Source: Microstegium vimineum (lineage: Eukaryota > Streptophyta > Magnoliopsida > Poales > Poaceae). Taken from it: a stretch of DNA of 64,000 nt. A program made the translations under genes and the position numbers. The stretch spans positions 9,827,894 through 9,891,893 of the forward strand of contig CM039133.1 of assembly GCA_022036555.1 (NCBI GenBank), read 5' to 3'. A model generated the notes under the pieces. It was not told the DNA's origin, made no database searches, and was given only the letters and a program-made list of their open reading frames with translations. Of this stretch, positions 45,633-56,559 are shown piece by piece (position 1 is the stretch's first letter; every line of letters starts with the position of its first letter).

Positions 45633-46425
45633 ATGAAGCAAGCTGCAGCAGCTGAATATGTCAACTTCTCGCCATCGCACAAGCAAGAAGGGATAAATTA
45701 AGGCCCTGACCGGTAGGGCTTCTTGCTGGCTCCGACTCTGACATCTTCGAAGGAGACCAAATATTCTGGATGAATCGTTTTGTAGGGTAAAAAAATAAAG
45801 CAAAGAAATCAGAGCTATTTTGAGCCAAAATGACTCTACCTCCTTCCACGAAGCTCCTCAGAAAGAGCCCGGCCAAAAAGGTCAGAAAGACTTAGGGCTT
45901 GTTTGGTTGGCCCGGGGACAAATTTGCTTGGTCTGGACTCTTCCTATGCCTCCTCGTGTACGTTTGGTACAGGTTGGTACCCTGAACAGCTGCCTGTACC
46001 AGGCAAGTGGGTCGATGTCCAGGCGACTGAAATCGAGCGTCTGGCTCGAGCGCTGGTACTTGCCTGGGCTAATTGCTCCGATCAGTACATTGATGGATGG
46101 GTAGCTCATTCATTGTTTCTTTTTTCGGGTTCCAACTACTCTTAAATAAAAAAACATGGTTTTTTTCTTATCACGATGGTTAGTTGCTTGATTTCCATGA
46201 ATGGATAATTAACATAGTCTGTGTGCATTACAATTATCTTTCTTAATACGTTCTTTCCTTGTGACATTTTTCAAATACCTATGTCATCTATTATATTTGT
46301 TTGTAATTTCTAATATTATTATTAGAATTGAGTAAATATATGGATGATTTTATTTAATTATTTTGTTCGCAAAAAAATCATGTAATTATTTATTTGTTTT
46401 ATTGTTTGTATATCATAACGGTAGG

Positions 46426-47010
46426 CAGCGTTTTTGTTACCGATCGGTAACCGCGGTAACCGATCGGTAACCGCGGTAACCGGTCGGTTACCGACGAACC
46501 GGCCGCGGGCGGTTCGGTTTCGGTACCGGTTTGAATTCAAATTTCAAATTTGAATTTTTTTAAAAAAAAATTCTGAAAAAATTCCTAAAAATAGTTCACG
46601 ATTTATAGAGTCCAATGGTGTAAAAATTTTTCAAATTGGAGTTCGTTTGCTATTTTTTTTGGACGTGTTTAAGTTTGAAAAAAAAAAGAAAAAAGAAAAA
46701 AAAGGCCGGCCCGTTAAGGGCCCATGCGGCCCATTGCCTCCTGCCGCCTCCTATTTAAGGAGCTGTCGGGGGGGGGGGGGGATCCCGGCCGCCCCCCAAA
46801 CCCTATCCGCCCCGCACCCGCTCCCAACCGCTCGCGCGCCGCCCGCGACCGCCGCCGAGCCTCGGTAACCGCTCGGTCGGGGTCGGTTACCGAGTGATTT
46901 TGGTCGGTTACCGACCGCGCACCACCGAGTCTCCCCCCCGGCGGTTACCGTTCGGACAGCGTCGGTTACCGACCGGTGAGTTCGGTAACCGCTCGGTTGG
47001 CTCGGTAAGC
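46426..47010. promoter_or_regulatory. 5' sub-terminal repeats and leader of the hAT element
   Basis: GGTAACCG occurs four times within 46446-46485 and CGGTTACCG shortly after. A second cluster at 46863-47000 has GGTAACCGCTCGG and several GGTCGGTTACCGA copies. GGTWACC is a near-perfect palindrome. These are likely transposase binding sites (inference from other hAT and CACTA systems). A G-run at 46769-46782 lies between the clusters. Confidence 0.6.
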
Positions 47011-47526
47011 TTTTTTTTTTGTTTTTTTTCATTTCTTTGCATTTGTAGTTGCTTTAGTTGTAGGATTTAGTTCTAAGATATAGGATTGATGGAGTATATG
47101 ATGTAGAAAATATTTATTGTAGGATTTAGGTAGGATTTGACTTAGGATGTATCTAGGAGTTAGGTTTATTTGGTTTAGGATTTAGGATTTGCGGTTGGAT
47201 TTGCTTTAGGATGTATGTAGGATTTAGGATTTTATTGATATAGGATTTAGGATTTAGTACGGGTCAATATTGACACATGATGTAATTCCCATGAAATATG
47301 TCAAGGTAAACAAAAGGTGCATCCTTGAAAACTATTTTTTATAATAGATATAGTACTCGCTCCGTCCTAAAGATGATATTATTCTTAAATAGTGCTGAAT
47401 CAAATAGTCTTAAATTTAGCTGAATTTATATACTAAGATTTTTAGTATTTATTATAGTAAATAAGTACCATTAGATTCTTTATAAAATATAGTTGTTGTA
47501 TTGCTATATATTTGCGGTATGATTTG

Positions 47527-50500
47527 ATGCATGTGTTGGATTTGTTTGTGTTGTCCATTTGTGCAGGAGATGCCGAGAGACCGCAGAGACTTGTGGTATG
47601 GGAGCATGGTGAGAATCTTGCTCCCGGTTGGAAATGCAACTACTGTCTTAAACAAAAAGCCGGGGGTGGTGCTTCCCGATTCAAGCAGCATTTGGCTGCG
47701 CGCGGGACGCAGGTGATCCACTGCACCAAGGTGCCCAGAGAGGTCCGGGAATACTTTCAGCAGGATCTCGACAGAACTAGGCAGGCAACTAGTGACCGCT
47801 CTCGGCAGAGGGTTGCACGAGAGGCTGCTGCAGCGGAGGGCAACCACCCCCTTGACGATGACGAGTACGAGGCTCAGTTGCAGGCAGCCATGAATCAGTC
47901 CAGAGCAGAATATGAGTACCATGAGGGGGTGCAGCGGAGAGGAGGCGCTTACGAGCGTGGAGGTGGCAGTGGTAGTGGTACTGCTTCGCAGGGGGGCAAT
48001 CCTTTGCATAGGATGTTTCGGAGGTCTAGTTCACAGAGGCAGACCCCTGCGGTGGTGGAGGACTACAACTTGGCAGCCGGTACGAGGGGTGGACTCCAGC
48101 AGACACGGATTGATATAGGGTCATGGACGCAGAGGGGAAGGAACGCGAAGGACGCAATTGGGAAAGCTTGGGGAAAGTTTTTCTATACTGCAGGAATCCC
48201 CGGGAGACAGGCGGACAATCCGTACTTTGTTAGTGCGGTCAGGGAGACGCAGAAGTGGGGTAAGTACATATACTTGGAGACTTCAATTCATTACGTATAT
48301 TTCTCTATTCTCATGATTCGCTTACGATTGCAGGTGAAGGCATCGCGTCGCCCAGTGGAAAGGATATAGATGGGAAGTACCTCGATCATAGTGAGAAGGA
48401 CCTGCAGATCCGGTACGCAAAGTTTCAGGAGGAGTGGCCCTTGTTTGGGGTCACGTTGATGTGTGATTCATGGACGGGCCTGACAAGAATGAATGTCATC
48501 AATTTTTTGATCTATTGCAATGGCGTCATGTGGTTCCACAAGTCAGTTGATGCGACGGGCAGGAGCCAAGATTCATCTTATTTGTTGGGGGTACGTCCAA
48601 AATATTATGCCAGTTCACATGCACTATGTTTTATCGGTTCCACTAAATGTTGTGCCTACTTGTGCAACTAATTCGCAAGGTAGTTGAGGAGATAGGTGCT
48701 GAGCATGTCGTGCATATCGTCACGGACAACGGCGCCAACTTCAAGAGAGCATGCCAGAGATTAAACGAGGAGTACAAGCATATTGTTTGGACACCTTGCC
48801 TTGCACACACCATCAACTTGATGCTGAAGGACATTGGTAAAAGGCCGGAGCATGCAGGTATGATCTCAACATGCAAGCGCATTTCAGCTTGGCTGCACAA
48901 CCATGGCCAGTTGAATGCAATGATGAGGGAAGCCATTGGTGGTGAGTTGGTCAAATGGAATGCCACTAGGTTTGGGACCAACTACATGTTCATGGAGAGC
49001 TTCCATCGGAAGCGTGATCATTTTATGCAGTGGATGGGATCTTCCGAGTTCTTGCATAGCAGGTGGGGAAAATCCGAGGAAGGTCATTATGCTCACGCAA
49101 GGCTGTCTAGTATACAGTGGTGGGACACACTCAAATACATCATCGATTCAGTGGCACCAATTTACAGGTTCCTTCGGTTCGCTGATCAGGATAGGCGACC
49201 TAACCTGTGTGAGGTAGTCTACAACTTTCAAGAGTGCAAACACGAAATGGAGGCCTTCTTTGGAACAAATGTCTCAACATGGCATGAGTACAAGGCTATC
49301 ATGGATAGCAGGATTGCGGACGTGTACTATGGCACGCATGTGGGCCCAGGTGCGATCACAACCATTGTTAAAATAGCAGTCTCTACATATTGAGTATTTA
49401 CCATTTGCTAATTTGTCGTGCATCGTATGTTGCAGCTGCTGTACTCAACCTAAGGCTTGTATACCGTTACAATCCAACTCCGACCATGTTTGCTGGCCTC
49501 AAGGAAGCATTTGGGAAAATGACGGATGTGCACTCCGCTGTCTTGGCATTACAGGAGGCAGAATCATTCCGCCTACACCTTGGGGAGTTTGGCAGCGAGC
49601 TGGCCATTAAAATGGCCATGGACCCCAAGACAACCCCATGTAAGAGTACTTTTGAACTCATTTTTTTTGTCTTTTTGAGCGCATACCTAACATAATGAGT
49701 TCCACTTGCAGCTCAATGGTGGATGTTGTTCGGCAGGAGCACTCCAAATCTGCAAAAACTTGCGCTGAGGCTTGTTGCACAGTGTGTATCCTCTAGTGGA
49801 TGCGAGCGCAACTGGAGTACATTTGCCTTGGTGCACACGAAGGTTCGGAATCGTTTGTCCCACAAAAAACTGAACAAGCTAGTGTATGTGAACTACAACC
49901 TTCGGCTGCGACTCGCGGATGCATCCGGAACACCTAGGCGTGAGGAAGAAGACTTCATTGACCAGTTCACGCAGATATCCTTTTACGAAAGGGATAATCC
50001 GGTTCGAGACTGGATGGAGTATGGCAGATCCAACCAGGCTCCAGTTCTCGACGAAGAGGATGAAGAAACGGACATCCCTCTTTCGTCCCATATCGTGAGG
50101 TACGTTGATGTACTTTGTTAGCCACTAACGAACCATACTTTTAATAATATGATTCATTCTTTGTGATGACAGAGATCAAGTGGACCCCGACGATCTTGGG
50201 CCCATCAGTGATTGGGCCCGTGGACATGTGGGTGACACGCATCTTGGCAAAAGAAAATACCAGACGGGACCTAGCCAGAAAAAAAATGGGAAGCGAGTGC
50301 AACAATCTGTCACCATCGATGATTCGACAGATGATGGCGAGGAGGGTGAGCAAAGTCCACGGTACCAGGAGTCCGATCACAGCAGCTCAGCAACTGACAG
50401 TGGAGACGGTCATAGTGGTGACGATGACCCTGGAGCTGTTGTTGTTGGTGGTGGTGGTGGGGCTGGGGGTTCTGCAGATGGTGCTGGTGATGCTGGTGGA

Positions 50501-50967
50501 CTTCGTTTCACAGGTATGGATTGTTACAGACATTTTTTTTAATGTCCATGACTATTCACTAGTACTAATTATGGTCGGCTGCAGCCGAGACGGACTTCAC
50601 ACATGCTACTCAGGACCGCGACCATGGGCAACCGGAATCGCAGAGGAGAGCGTACGACCCGACGGACTGCTACGACACGCGACAGTACTCCTCTTCCTCG
50701 TACAGTGATACATCGTACGGTGGTGGTTATACCTACCCCGTTCCTGACATCAGCACGCAGCCGGCCACTAGATGGGTCTACGAATGGCAAGACCCGGATT
50801 TCTACAACATGTTAGTGCAGGAATGGGAGACCACAGCTCATTGGACGGGCCAATCATGGATAGAGTACAAGGCCGGGCTACAGTCGCGCGGTATCGCTCT
50901 AATGTCCACCGCGGAGTATGAGGAGGGGTGCCGAAACGGGATCTTCCCTTATATGCAACGCCAGTGA
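47527..50967 (+). CDS. BED-type hAT transposase, seven exons, intact frame
   Basis: Exons 47527-48259, 48334-48590, 48680-49349, 49436-49639, 49712-50099, 50173-50513, 50585-50967. All introns are GT-AG and every junction keeps the frame, giving 991 residues without a stop. The BED zinc finger is at about 37-66 (C37, C40, H55, H65). The RNase H-like core has D289 (LMCDSWTG) and D346 (IVTDNGANFKRA), the first two acidic positions expected in hAT enzymes. The C-terminal dimerisation block is at about 622-690 (SSSGCERNWSTF). A Ser/Asp/Gly-rich tail and a tyrosine-rich end follow, unusual for the family. Uncertain points: the acceptor of exon 3 (ATTCGCAAG) could be read a few codons differently, and a 5' non-coding or short coding exon may exist upstream of 47527. 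It would catalyse cut-and-paste transposition in the nucleus. Confidence 0.85.
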
Positions 50968-51221
50968 GTAGTGACCATGATGTTCGCATGTCTACGACAC
51001 AAGGTATTTCCATGGACGATTTGTTGTTGTTGCAACGGTGAACTACGTTATTTCCGTCGTGAATTTGTGGCTAGTGCATCACTATGATATTATTGTGGGG
51101 TTGGCCATTTGTATCACACTATTTTCCATGAATTGTGTGTTCTATTTACATCATTATGCACAAAGGTCATGCAAAAAAAATTGTTTTTTTCAAGCAAAAA
51201 AAAAGCCACCCGGCGGTTTGG

Positions 51222-51371
51222 ACCGGTTACCGGTCCAAAACCGATTGCACTGCGAGGGTTGAATTCAAAATCCAAACCGTTCGGTTTGGACCGGTAACCG
51301 GTCAAACCGGTCGGTAACCGCCCGACCGGCCCCCGGCGGTTACCGGTTTCGGTTCGGAAACAAAAACCCTG
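51222..51371. promoter_or_regulatory. 3' sub-terminal repeats of the hAT element
   Basis: GGACCGGTTACCGGTCC (51218-51234) is an almost perfect palindrome. GGACCGGTAACCGGTC, CGGTCGGTAACCG and GGCGGTTACCGG follow before the terminus. They mirror the 5' clusters. Confidence 0.6.
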
Positions 51372-53218
51372 ATGGTAGGTATGCTTCAAATATTATATTA
51401 TATCTTTTAATTGCCTTTAAATATGGTAAGTCTTTCCAGGCAGAGGCTTCCAACCAAACGAAACAACTTACAACTTGCCTCGTCAGGCAGATTCCATCGA
51501 ATTTCCAGGCAACTTACATACAACACTTTTTGCCAGACAAATGCTCCAGGCTTCCATCCAAACAAGGCCTTACTCTCCGAGGAAAGTCAAATAAAAATTG
51601 ATAAAAATAATCCATGGTCCATCGAGATGTAGAGCTTCATCATCTCTGGCCGGCTAGCTAGCCGCCTAGCAGCTGCTTAATTAATCAGTAAACTTGCCAG
51701 TGCGGTGGCGCGGCGCTGTCACTGCTGCGCTTCACTTGGTGGCATATGCTACTGTTTAATTTCTTCCATCTTGCTAGCTAGCCGCCTAGCAGCTGCTTGA
51801 TAAAATTTAATCATGGAATAATTTGATTAAAGTTAGCCAAAAAAGTCAAAACTTCTAAGAAAGAATACTAGTACGTCTTAAAAATGTCATCTTGCTTCCG
51901 ATTAGTCTTGGTAGTTCTGATGTTAAAAATGACATGTTGCCTGCGATTAGTCATGGTAGTTATGAACTCTTTTCATCTCAAATTATCAAATTATAAGATA
52001 TTCCAAGAATCCTAGAAAGTCAAAGCATCTTAAGTTTGGCCAGCAAGTCTCCACCGGCGCACCCACACGAGTCTCCCCCCATGGCCGGTGGTGCTGTGCA
52101 CGTCCCTTGTGGCACCTCGATCTGCGGTCCGCATGTACGATCGCCACCTTTCCTCCCTTCGTCTCTACGTCTCTTCCCCACCCGGCCATTCCCGCCTAAA
52201 ACTCTTCCTCCCCGCTCGGATCTCCTTCCTGCGACCACATCAGGACGGAGAGATATGAAAGATGTAAAAAATAGTAGCAATGACTGACACGTGGGATGCA
52301 TAGGAATAGGGACTCCAATTTCGATGTTGTTGTTAGAGTGAAAGTAAAAAATAGGCAAACAAAAATAGGGAGGAGAACCCAAATCGGAGTCTCTGCTACA
52401 GTTGCTCTACCAAGACAATATAGACATCAGGACTAGTGGCCGATCCACATTTTTGGGAGATGGAGCAAAAAATTGAGATGTGGCACGACCACTATCAAAA
52501 TGAGTTGGCCCCCATTCTACCACTACAGCCCCATTCCCCGGCCTTTCCCCATGCCCATCATAGACTGGCCACAACGTTACCGATGCTGAAAAATCATCTT
52601 TGTACGTTAACTGTATCGATGCCAGAAACCAAAATTTGTTATAGTGTGAGCATCGATGATTTACTATGTATGGGAGGTGTCAGTGTGTTGTTCAGTGTGT
52701 ATAAAGGAAGAGTGTGCTGGTTCAGATGAATGGCTGACGCAAAAAATACTATTCTATTTTCTCAGCACCGAGGAATCTACATGTCCCGAGTAGAACTTTT
52801 TTTTTTTGTTTCAGCAGTGTGCTGGTTCAGATGAATGGCTGACGCAAAAAATACTATTCTATTTTCTCAGCACCGAGGAACCTACATGTCCCGAGTAGAA
52901 CTTTTTTTTTTGTTTCAGCACCAGTTCCCACAATGTTCGTACCCGATGCTTGAGCCTTCTCTCTTGTTTGAGCATGGGCAAAAAGCAACACCGTGGGCAG
53001 TCTCTATAGCTGTTTCTCATAAAAACAAAGAACCTCAACTAGCGTTTGTTGAGGGTCAAATTTGAAGTTTGAGGCAAAGTTCAGGGGTGGTACCTGGAGT
53101 TCTCCGTAGACAAGAACACCGTACCCCACCCAGATAGCCGCATCCCTTCGCTCATCTGTCTCTCACCCCTGGTGGTCCGAAATCCCATTTTGCTGCTGGG
53201 CTGTTCGTGAGAGACGAC

Positions 53219-54791
53219 ATGGCGGCCGCCACCAGCTACGGCGGCGCCCCGACCGATGAGCAGCTTCTCGCGTACGCTGAGCTACCCAAACACGGCCGCT
53301 ACCTGGCCGAGGTGTTCGCCGTGCGCGTCCCCGCCGCCGCCGGAGGAAACAGGCCCCCGCCCTGTGGCACCATCTCCTTCCACGGCGGCCACTGCTGCAG
53401 CGACTTCATCTACAGCTGGGATCCGGCGGAAGGACGACCCACCTCGGTGCAAACCTGCGACAGCCAGGTGAAATTCTGCCCCATCCATCTCGATCTGCTT
53501 TCTTCTTAATTAGTACTACTACCTTAAAAAAACAGGAACGTCGATGCCAATCTTCATTCTTATATAGGTAGCAGAGGGGCTATATATGGTATGGGTAGCA
53601 CCATCCATAGAACCTGCTAATTGCATAAATCTAGGCCGTGGCATCATTAATTGTAGGTTTAACCTATATCATGCATATAACTTATTTTTTTAATTTAATG
53701 AAAAAAGAGTGGTGTTGCTAGAACTACATGTTTTTCAGAATAGCTAGAACTAATCTTCAAGGCCTTGCATCAGTAATCTATTATCTTTTTTTTTTTGTGA
53801 AAAGAGTAATAATCTATCCCAAAGTGTAAGTCATTCCAAGAATCTTGGAGAGTCAAAGTTTGTCAAGTTTGACCAAACTTATATAACAATATAATAATAT
53901 TTATAATGTCAAATAAGTATCATTAAATTCGTTATCAATTATATTTTCATAGTATACCTATTTGATGTTATAAATCTTTATAGTTCTGTCTATAATTCTT
54001 GATCAAACTTGAGATGCTTTGACTCTCCAAGATTTTTGGAATAACTTACAATTTGGAATGGAGGGAGTATATTTTTAAAAGAAAAACTAACAAAAAGTGT
54101 ACCGCTTTCCTCATTCTTGTATCAAAATTAATTTAAACAGGGTAACCTCGTGCTAACGGGTCCATCAGTGGCCACCTCGGCATATGGTCCAATCATCTTC
54201 AACCTCGACCTCCACGATGGCAGCTGCGGATCCTCCTCGCAAGAAGCCGCCGCCGCCGCTGACGAGGATGACGAACGGAACACCACCGGGAAGATGTTCT
54301 GCGACGTCGTTGGCAGCGACTTCTCCAACTACGACAGGGCCATCGTCGAGACTGTCCGCACGGGCTACGGTCCAGCAGACGTGACCTACGCTGTCCTGAG
54401 CAATGGCGTCGAAGGCCGGGTAGCCCTGAAGCTTGCTCGCCTTGTCGGAGACGAAGTCGCCGCCGCCGGCATTCTCGGGAGGATCACTGCTCGCAGCAAT
54501 CTGTTCGATGTCGGCTGCGTGCTCTTCTACAAGCAGGATAGTAGTAAGGACGACGACGACGTGCGCGTGCGGCCCGGTGAAATGATTCCGTTGGCACGGC
54601 ATGCGCTCGCCGTGCCCTTGAACATGCCTCTGACGATTGAACTTGACCTGCATTGCTATTCCGGCGATGAAATTGTTAGAGGTGCCCTTGAATTCAATCC
54701 TGTGACCGACGGTCAGCAAACGGAACGTATTATTGGCATCAATGGTGCTGAATTCGAAGTGACAATCTCTTGGTTAGATTACCCTTGGTAA
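53219..54791 (+). CDS. DUF6598-like protein, two exons
   Basis: Exon 1 53219-53467 and exon 2 54141-54791, GT-AG intron of 673 bp, phase 0, 299 residues. Starts MAAATSYGGAPTDEQLLAYA. Conserved-looking parts: FAVRVPA, CGTISFHGG, then LTGPSVATSAYGPIIFNLDL, DYDRAIVET-like (NYDRAIVETVRTGYGPADV), AVLSNGVEGRVALKLAR, GRITARSN and a C-terminal beta-rich ending FEVTISWLDYPW. The pattern of a YGPIIF-type strand followed by repeated strands fits the grass DUF6598 family, whose function is unknown; the assignment is from memory and not searched. No signal peptide or membrane segment. The intron holds a Stowaway-like MITE. The sequence immediately 5' of the gene is duplicated (unit A). Confidence 0.78.
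53811..54069. mobile_element. Stowaway-like MITE in the DUF6598-like intron
   Basis: CAAAGTGTAAGTCATTCCAA at the left and GGAATAACTTACAATTTGGA at the right are inverted, ending AATGGAGGGAGTA. It lies wholly inside the intron 53468-54140. Confidence 0.8.
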
Positions 54792-54984
54792 TGCCATATA
54801 TTAACCATTAATTAGTCAATTGTGTGAACGGAGTGTTTGGATATATGACTATCTATGTCAAGCTGAATAAAATTGTAATGTCACGGGATATATTTTTGAG
54901 GGTTTTACCCGTGTGCCATTATAAGAGATTGTAATTACCTATGAGACACTGAAAAGTTCGAACGGTCACGGTTGCCACTACTCT
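54792..54984. other. 3' flank of the DUF6598-like gene
   Basis: AGCTGAATAAAATTG near 54862-54876 contains an AATAAA polyadenylation signal about 75 bp after the stop. Confidence 0.5.
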
Positions 54985-55720
54985 AAACTTATTTGCCCTA
55001 CTTGTCATTTTGTCCGTTTTAGGTGCAAACGATGTCAAACTGCTGGCGTGAAAAGTAAAAAATGCCCGAGTTATGAATATCCAATTAATTTTTTTAAGCA
55101 TCTTAATGATCTCGTATAAAAAAACTCAAAACTAGATTGTCGTAGATCTTATCGAGATCTACAATATTTATGTAAAAAATTATCTTCATTGGATTCTATA
55201 CAAAAAATATGATCCTTTTAATACATATTAATCATATCAAGTCATATTTTTTATGGAATTAAATGACGGTAATTTTTATACAATAATTGTAGATTTTGTT
55301 GGTGTGAAAAATAAAAAATGGCCCCAGTTATGAATATGCAACTATTTTTTAAGCATATTAATGATATCAAATGAAAAAACTCGAAACTAGAAAGTCGTAG
55401 ATCTTATCAAGGTCTACAATATTTATGCAAAAAATATCTTCATTTGATTCTGTACAAAAAATATGTTTTTTAATACATATTAATCATATCAAATCATTTT
55501 TTTATGGAATTAAATGAAGATAATTTTTACACAATATATGTAGATTTTGTCGAGATCTACATCTTTCTAATTTTGAGTTTTTTCATTTGAGAACATTAAG
55601 ACGCTTAAAAAATCAATTGCATATTCATAACTGAGGGTATTTTTGACTTTTCACGCCAGTAGTTTGACACCGTTTGCACCTAAAACGGACGGAATGACAT
55701 GTAGGACAAATAAGTTTAGT
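54985..55720. mobile_element. Fold-back element with >100-bp inverted arms
   Basis: The left arm (CCGTTTTAGGTGCAAACGAT ... GGCGTGAAAAGTAAAAAATG) is inverted at the right (55580-55705). Between the arms a block of about 260 bp is repeated directly: CGTAGATCTTATC near 55140 and again near 55398, ACATATTAATCATATCAA near 55222 and 55473. No coding capacity. Long arms suggest a Mutator-type or fold-back MITE. Confidence 0.7.
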
Positions 55721-56124
55721 TATTCTTCATGATGGCAAAGGTGGTTAATTTATATGCTAATTTGGATACAAATTTCTATAGATCCAATAGCTATTCTCAG
55801 GAATAATAATTAGAGTCTACCAAACCGTCTTTTTTTACTCTATGGCTCTTTTTTCAAATGATTCTCTCAAATACGTCCCTGCTAGAAAGAATTCGAAATC
55901 TAGACGCTTAGAGCTCAGTGCCATCATGGCCGGCGCCGAGCTATGTGCCATGGATCTAGGTCCTTGCCTTCGAGATGAAACAAATACTATTGTTTGGTCT
56001 ACTTATCAACATCCCTAGTGTGATTCAATTGGTTATGACACTAGTGTTATAGCTCAAGGTTTTTGGTTAAAGTCTTACTGATGCAAATTATTGCTATCCC
56101 CTTATAATTTTTTTTGTTTTATTT
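55721..56124. other. Intergenic, no gene recognised
   Basis: AT-rich to 55860, then mixed; no supported ORF. Confidence 0.35.
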
Positions 56125-56472
56125 TTAAATGAGGGCTACGTTTTTGTCGCCCTCCTTCTTGTCGCCCTCGTCGTCGTCGCTGAGCTCCTCCGGCAGGAGC
56201 TCGGTCTCGGCGTAGCCCTTGGCGCGGTACTGTCGGAGGATGTCGACGTCCCACTCGTCGGACCTATTCAGCATGGTGGCGATTGCGATGAGCTTGGCCC
56301 TGGACCCCGGCATCAGGCGGTCGATAGAGTCGGGAAATTTAGGGAAAGGCCGGCTAGGCGGGAGCCGTTCCGCCTGCTTGAGCATGACGTTGATGGTCTC
56401 CTGGTCTACCCTCACCCGCCTCGTTTTCGACTTGTTGACCTCGCCGTCCACCATCGTCTGCTTCATCGTCAT
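56125..56472 (-). CDS. Unrecognised small acidic-tailed protein
   Basis: 115 residues from the first in-frame ATG (56472), reading MTMKQTMVDGEVNKSKTRRV. The frame stays open upstream to 56559 with an acidic KEEEEYSIERAIDDICTQPA stretch but without an ATG, so an upstream exon is possible (a TGTGAG acceptor-like site is near 56553). The body (RPFPKFPDSIDRLMPGSRAK, MLNRSDEWDVDILRQYRAKG) looks like a real folded segment, followed by an acidic ELSDDDEGDKKEGDK tail. No signal peptide or membrane helix. I do not recognise the family. It could be a host gene, a gene fragment or a transposon-associated ORF. Confidence 0.45.
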   Translation of the reverse strand: MTMKQTMVDGEVNKSKTRRVRVDQETINVMLKQAERLPPSRPFPKFPDSIDRLMPGSRAKLIAIATMLNRSDEWDVDILRQYRAKGYAETELLPEELSDDDEGDKKEGDKNVALI

Positions 56473-56559
56473 CCTCCCCTGCGATCCTCCTTCAGCTGGC
56501 TGCGTGCATATATCGTCGATCGCCCGCTCAATCGAATATTCTTCTTCTTCTTTTCTCAC

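Larger units (their letters stand above)
46426..51371 (+). mobile_element. Full-length hAT transposon, apparently intact
   Basis: Left end CAGCGTTTTTGTTACCG, right end reverse-complemented CAGGGTTTTTGTTTCCG: a 17-bp inverted repeat with two mismatches. The flanks are ACGGTAGG (46418-46425) and ATGGTAGG (51372-51379), an 8-bp target duplication with one difference; the empty site is seen at 42915-42930 in unit A. Both ends carry clusters of GGTAACCG/CGGTTACC. The single gene inside is a BED-type hAT transposase. Length 4946 bp. Confidence 0.93.
44579..53144. repeat. Tandem duplication, unit B, with a nested hAT element
   Basis: Near-identical to unit A in order and sequence, but interrupted by the 4946-bp hAT element at 46426-51371. 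It also has a 105-bp internal tandem duplication (GTGTGCTGGTTCAGATGAAT at 52712 and 52817) and a few short insertions near 52330 and 52390. It ends CAGATAGCCGCATC at 53144, about 75 bp before the DUF6598-like start codon, and so contains most of the upstream region of that gene. Confidence 0.92.

Noticed and set aside
54165..54719. 184-codon open frame opposite the DUF6598-like exon 2
   Set aside because: Antisense shadow of a GC-rich exon; no recognisable domain.
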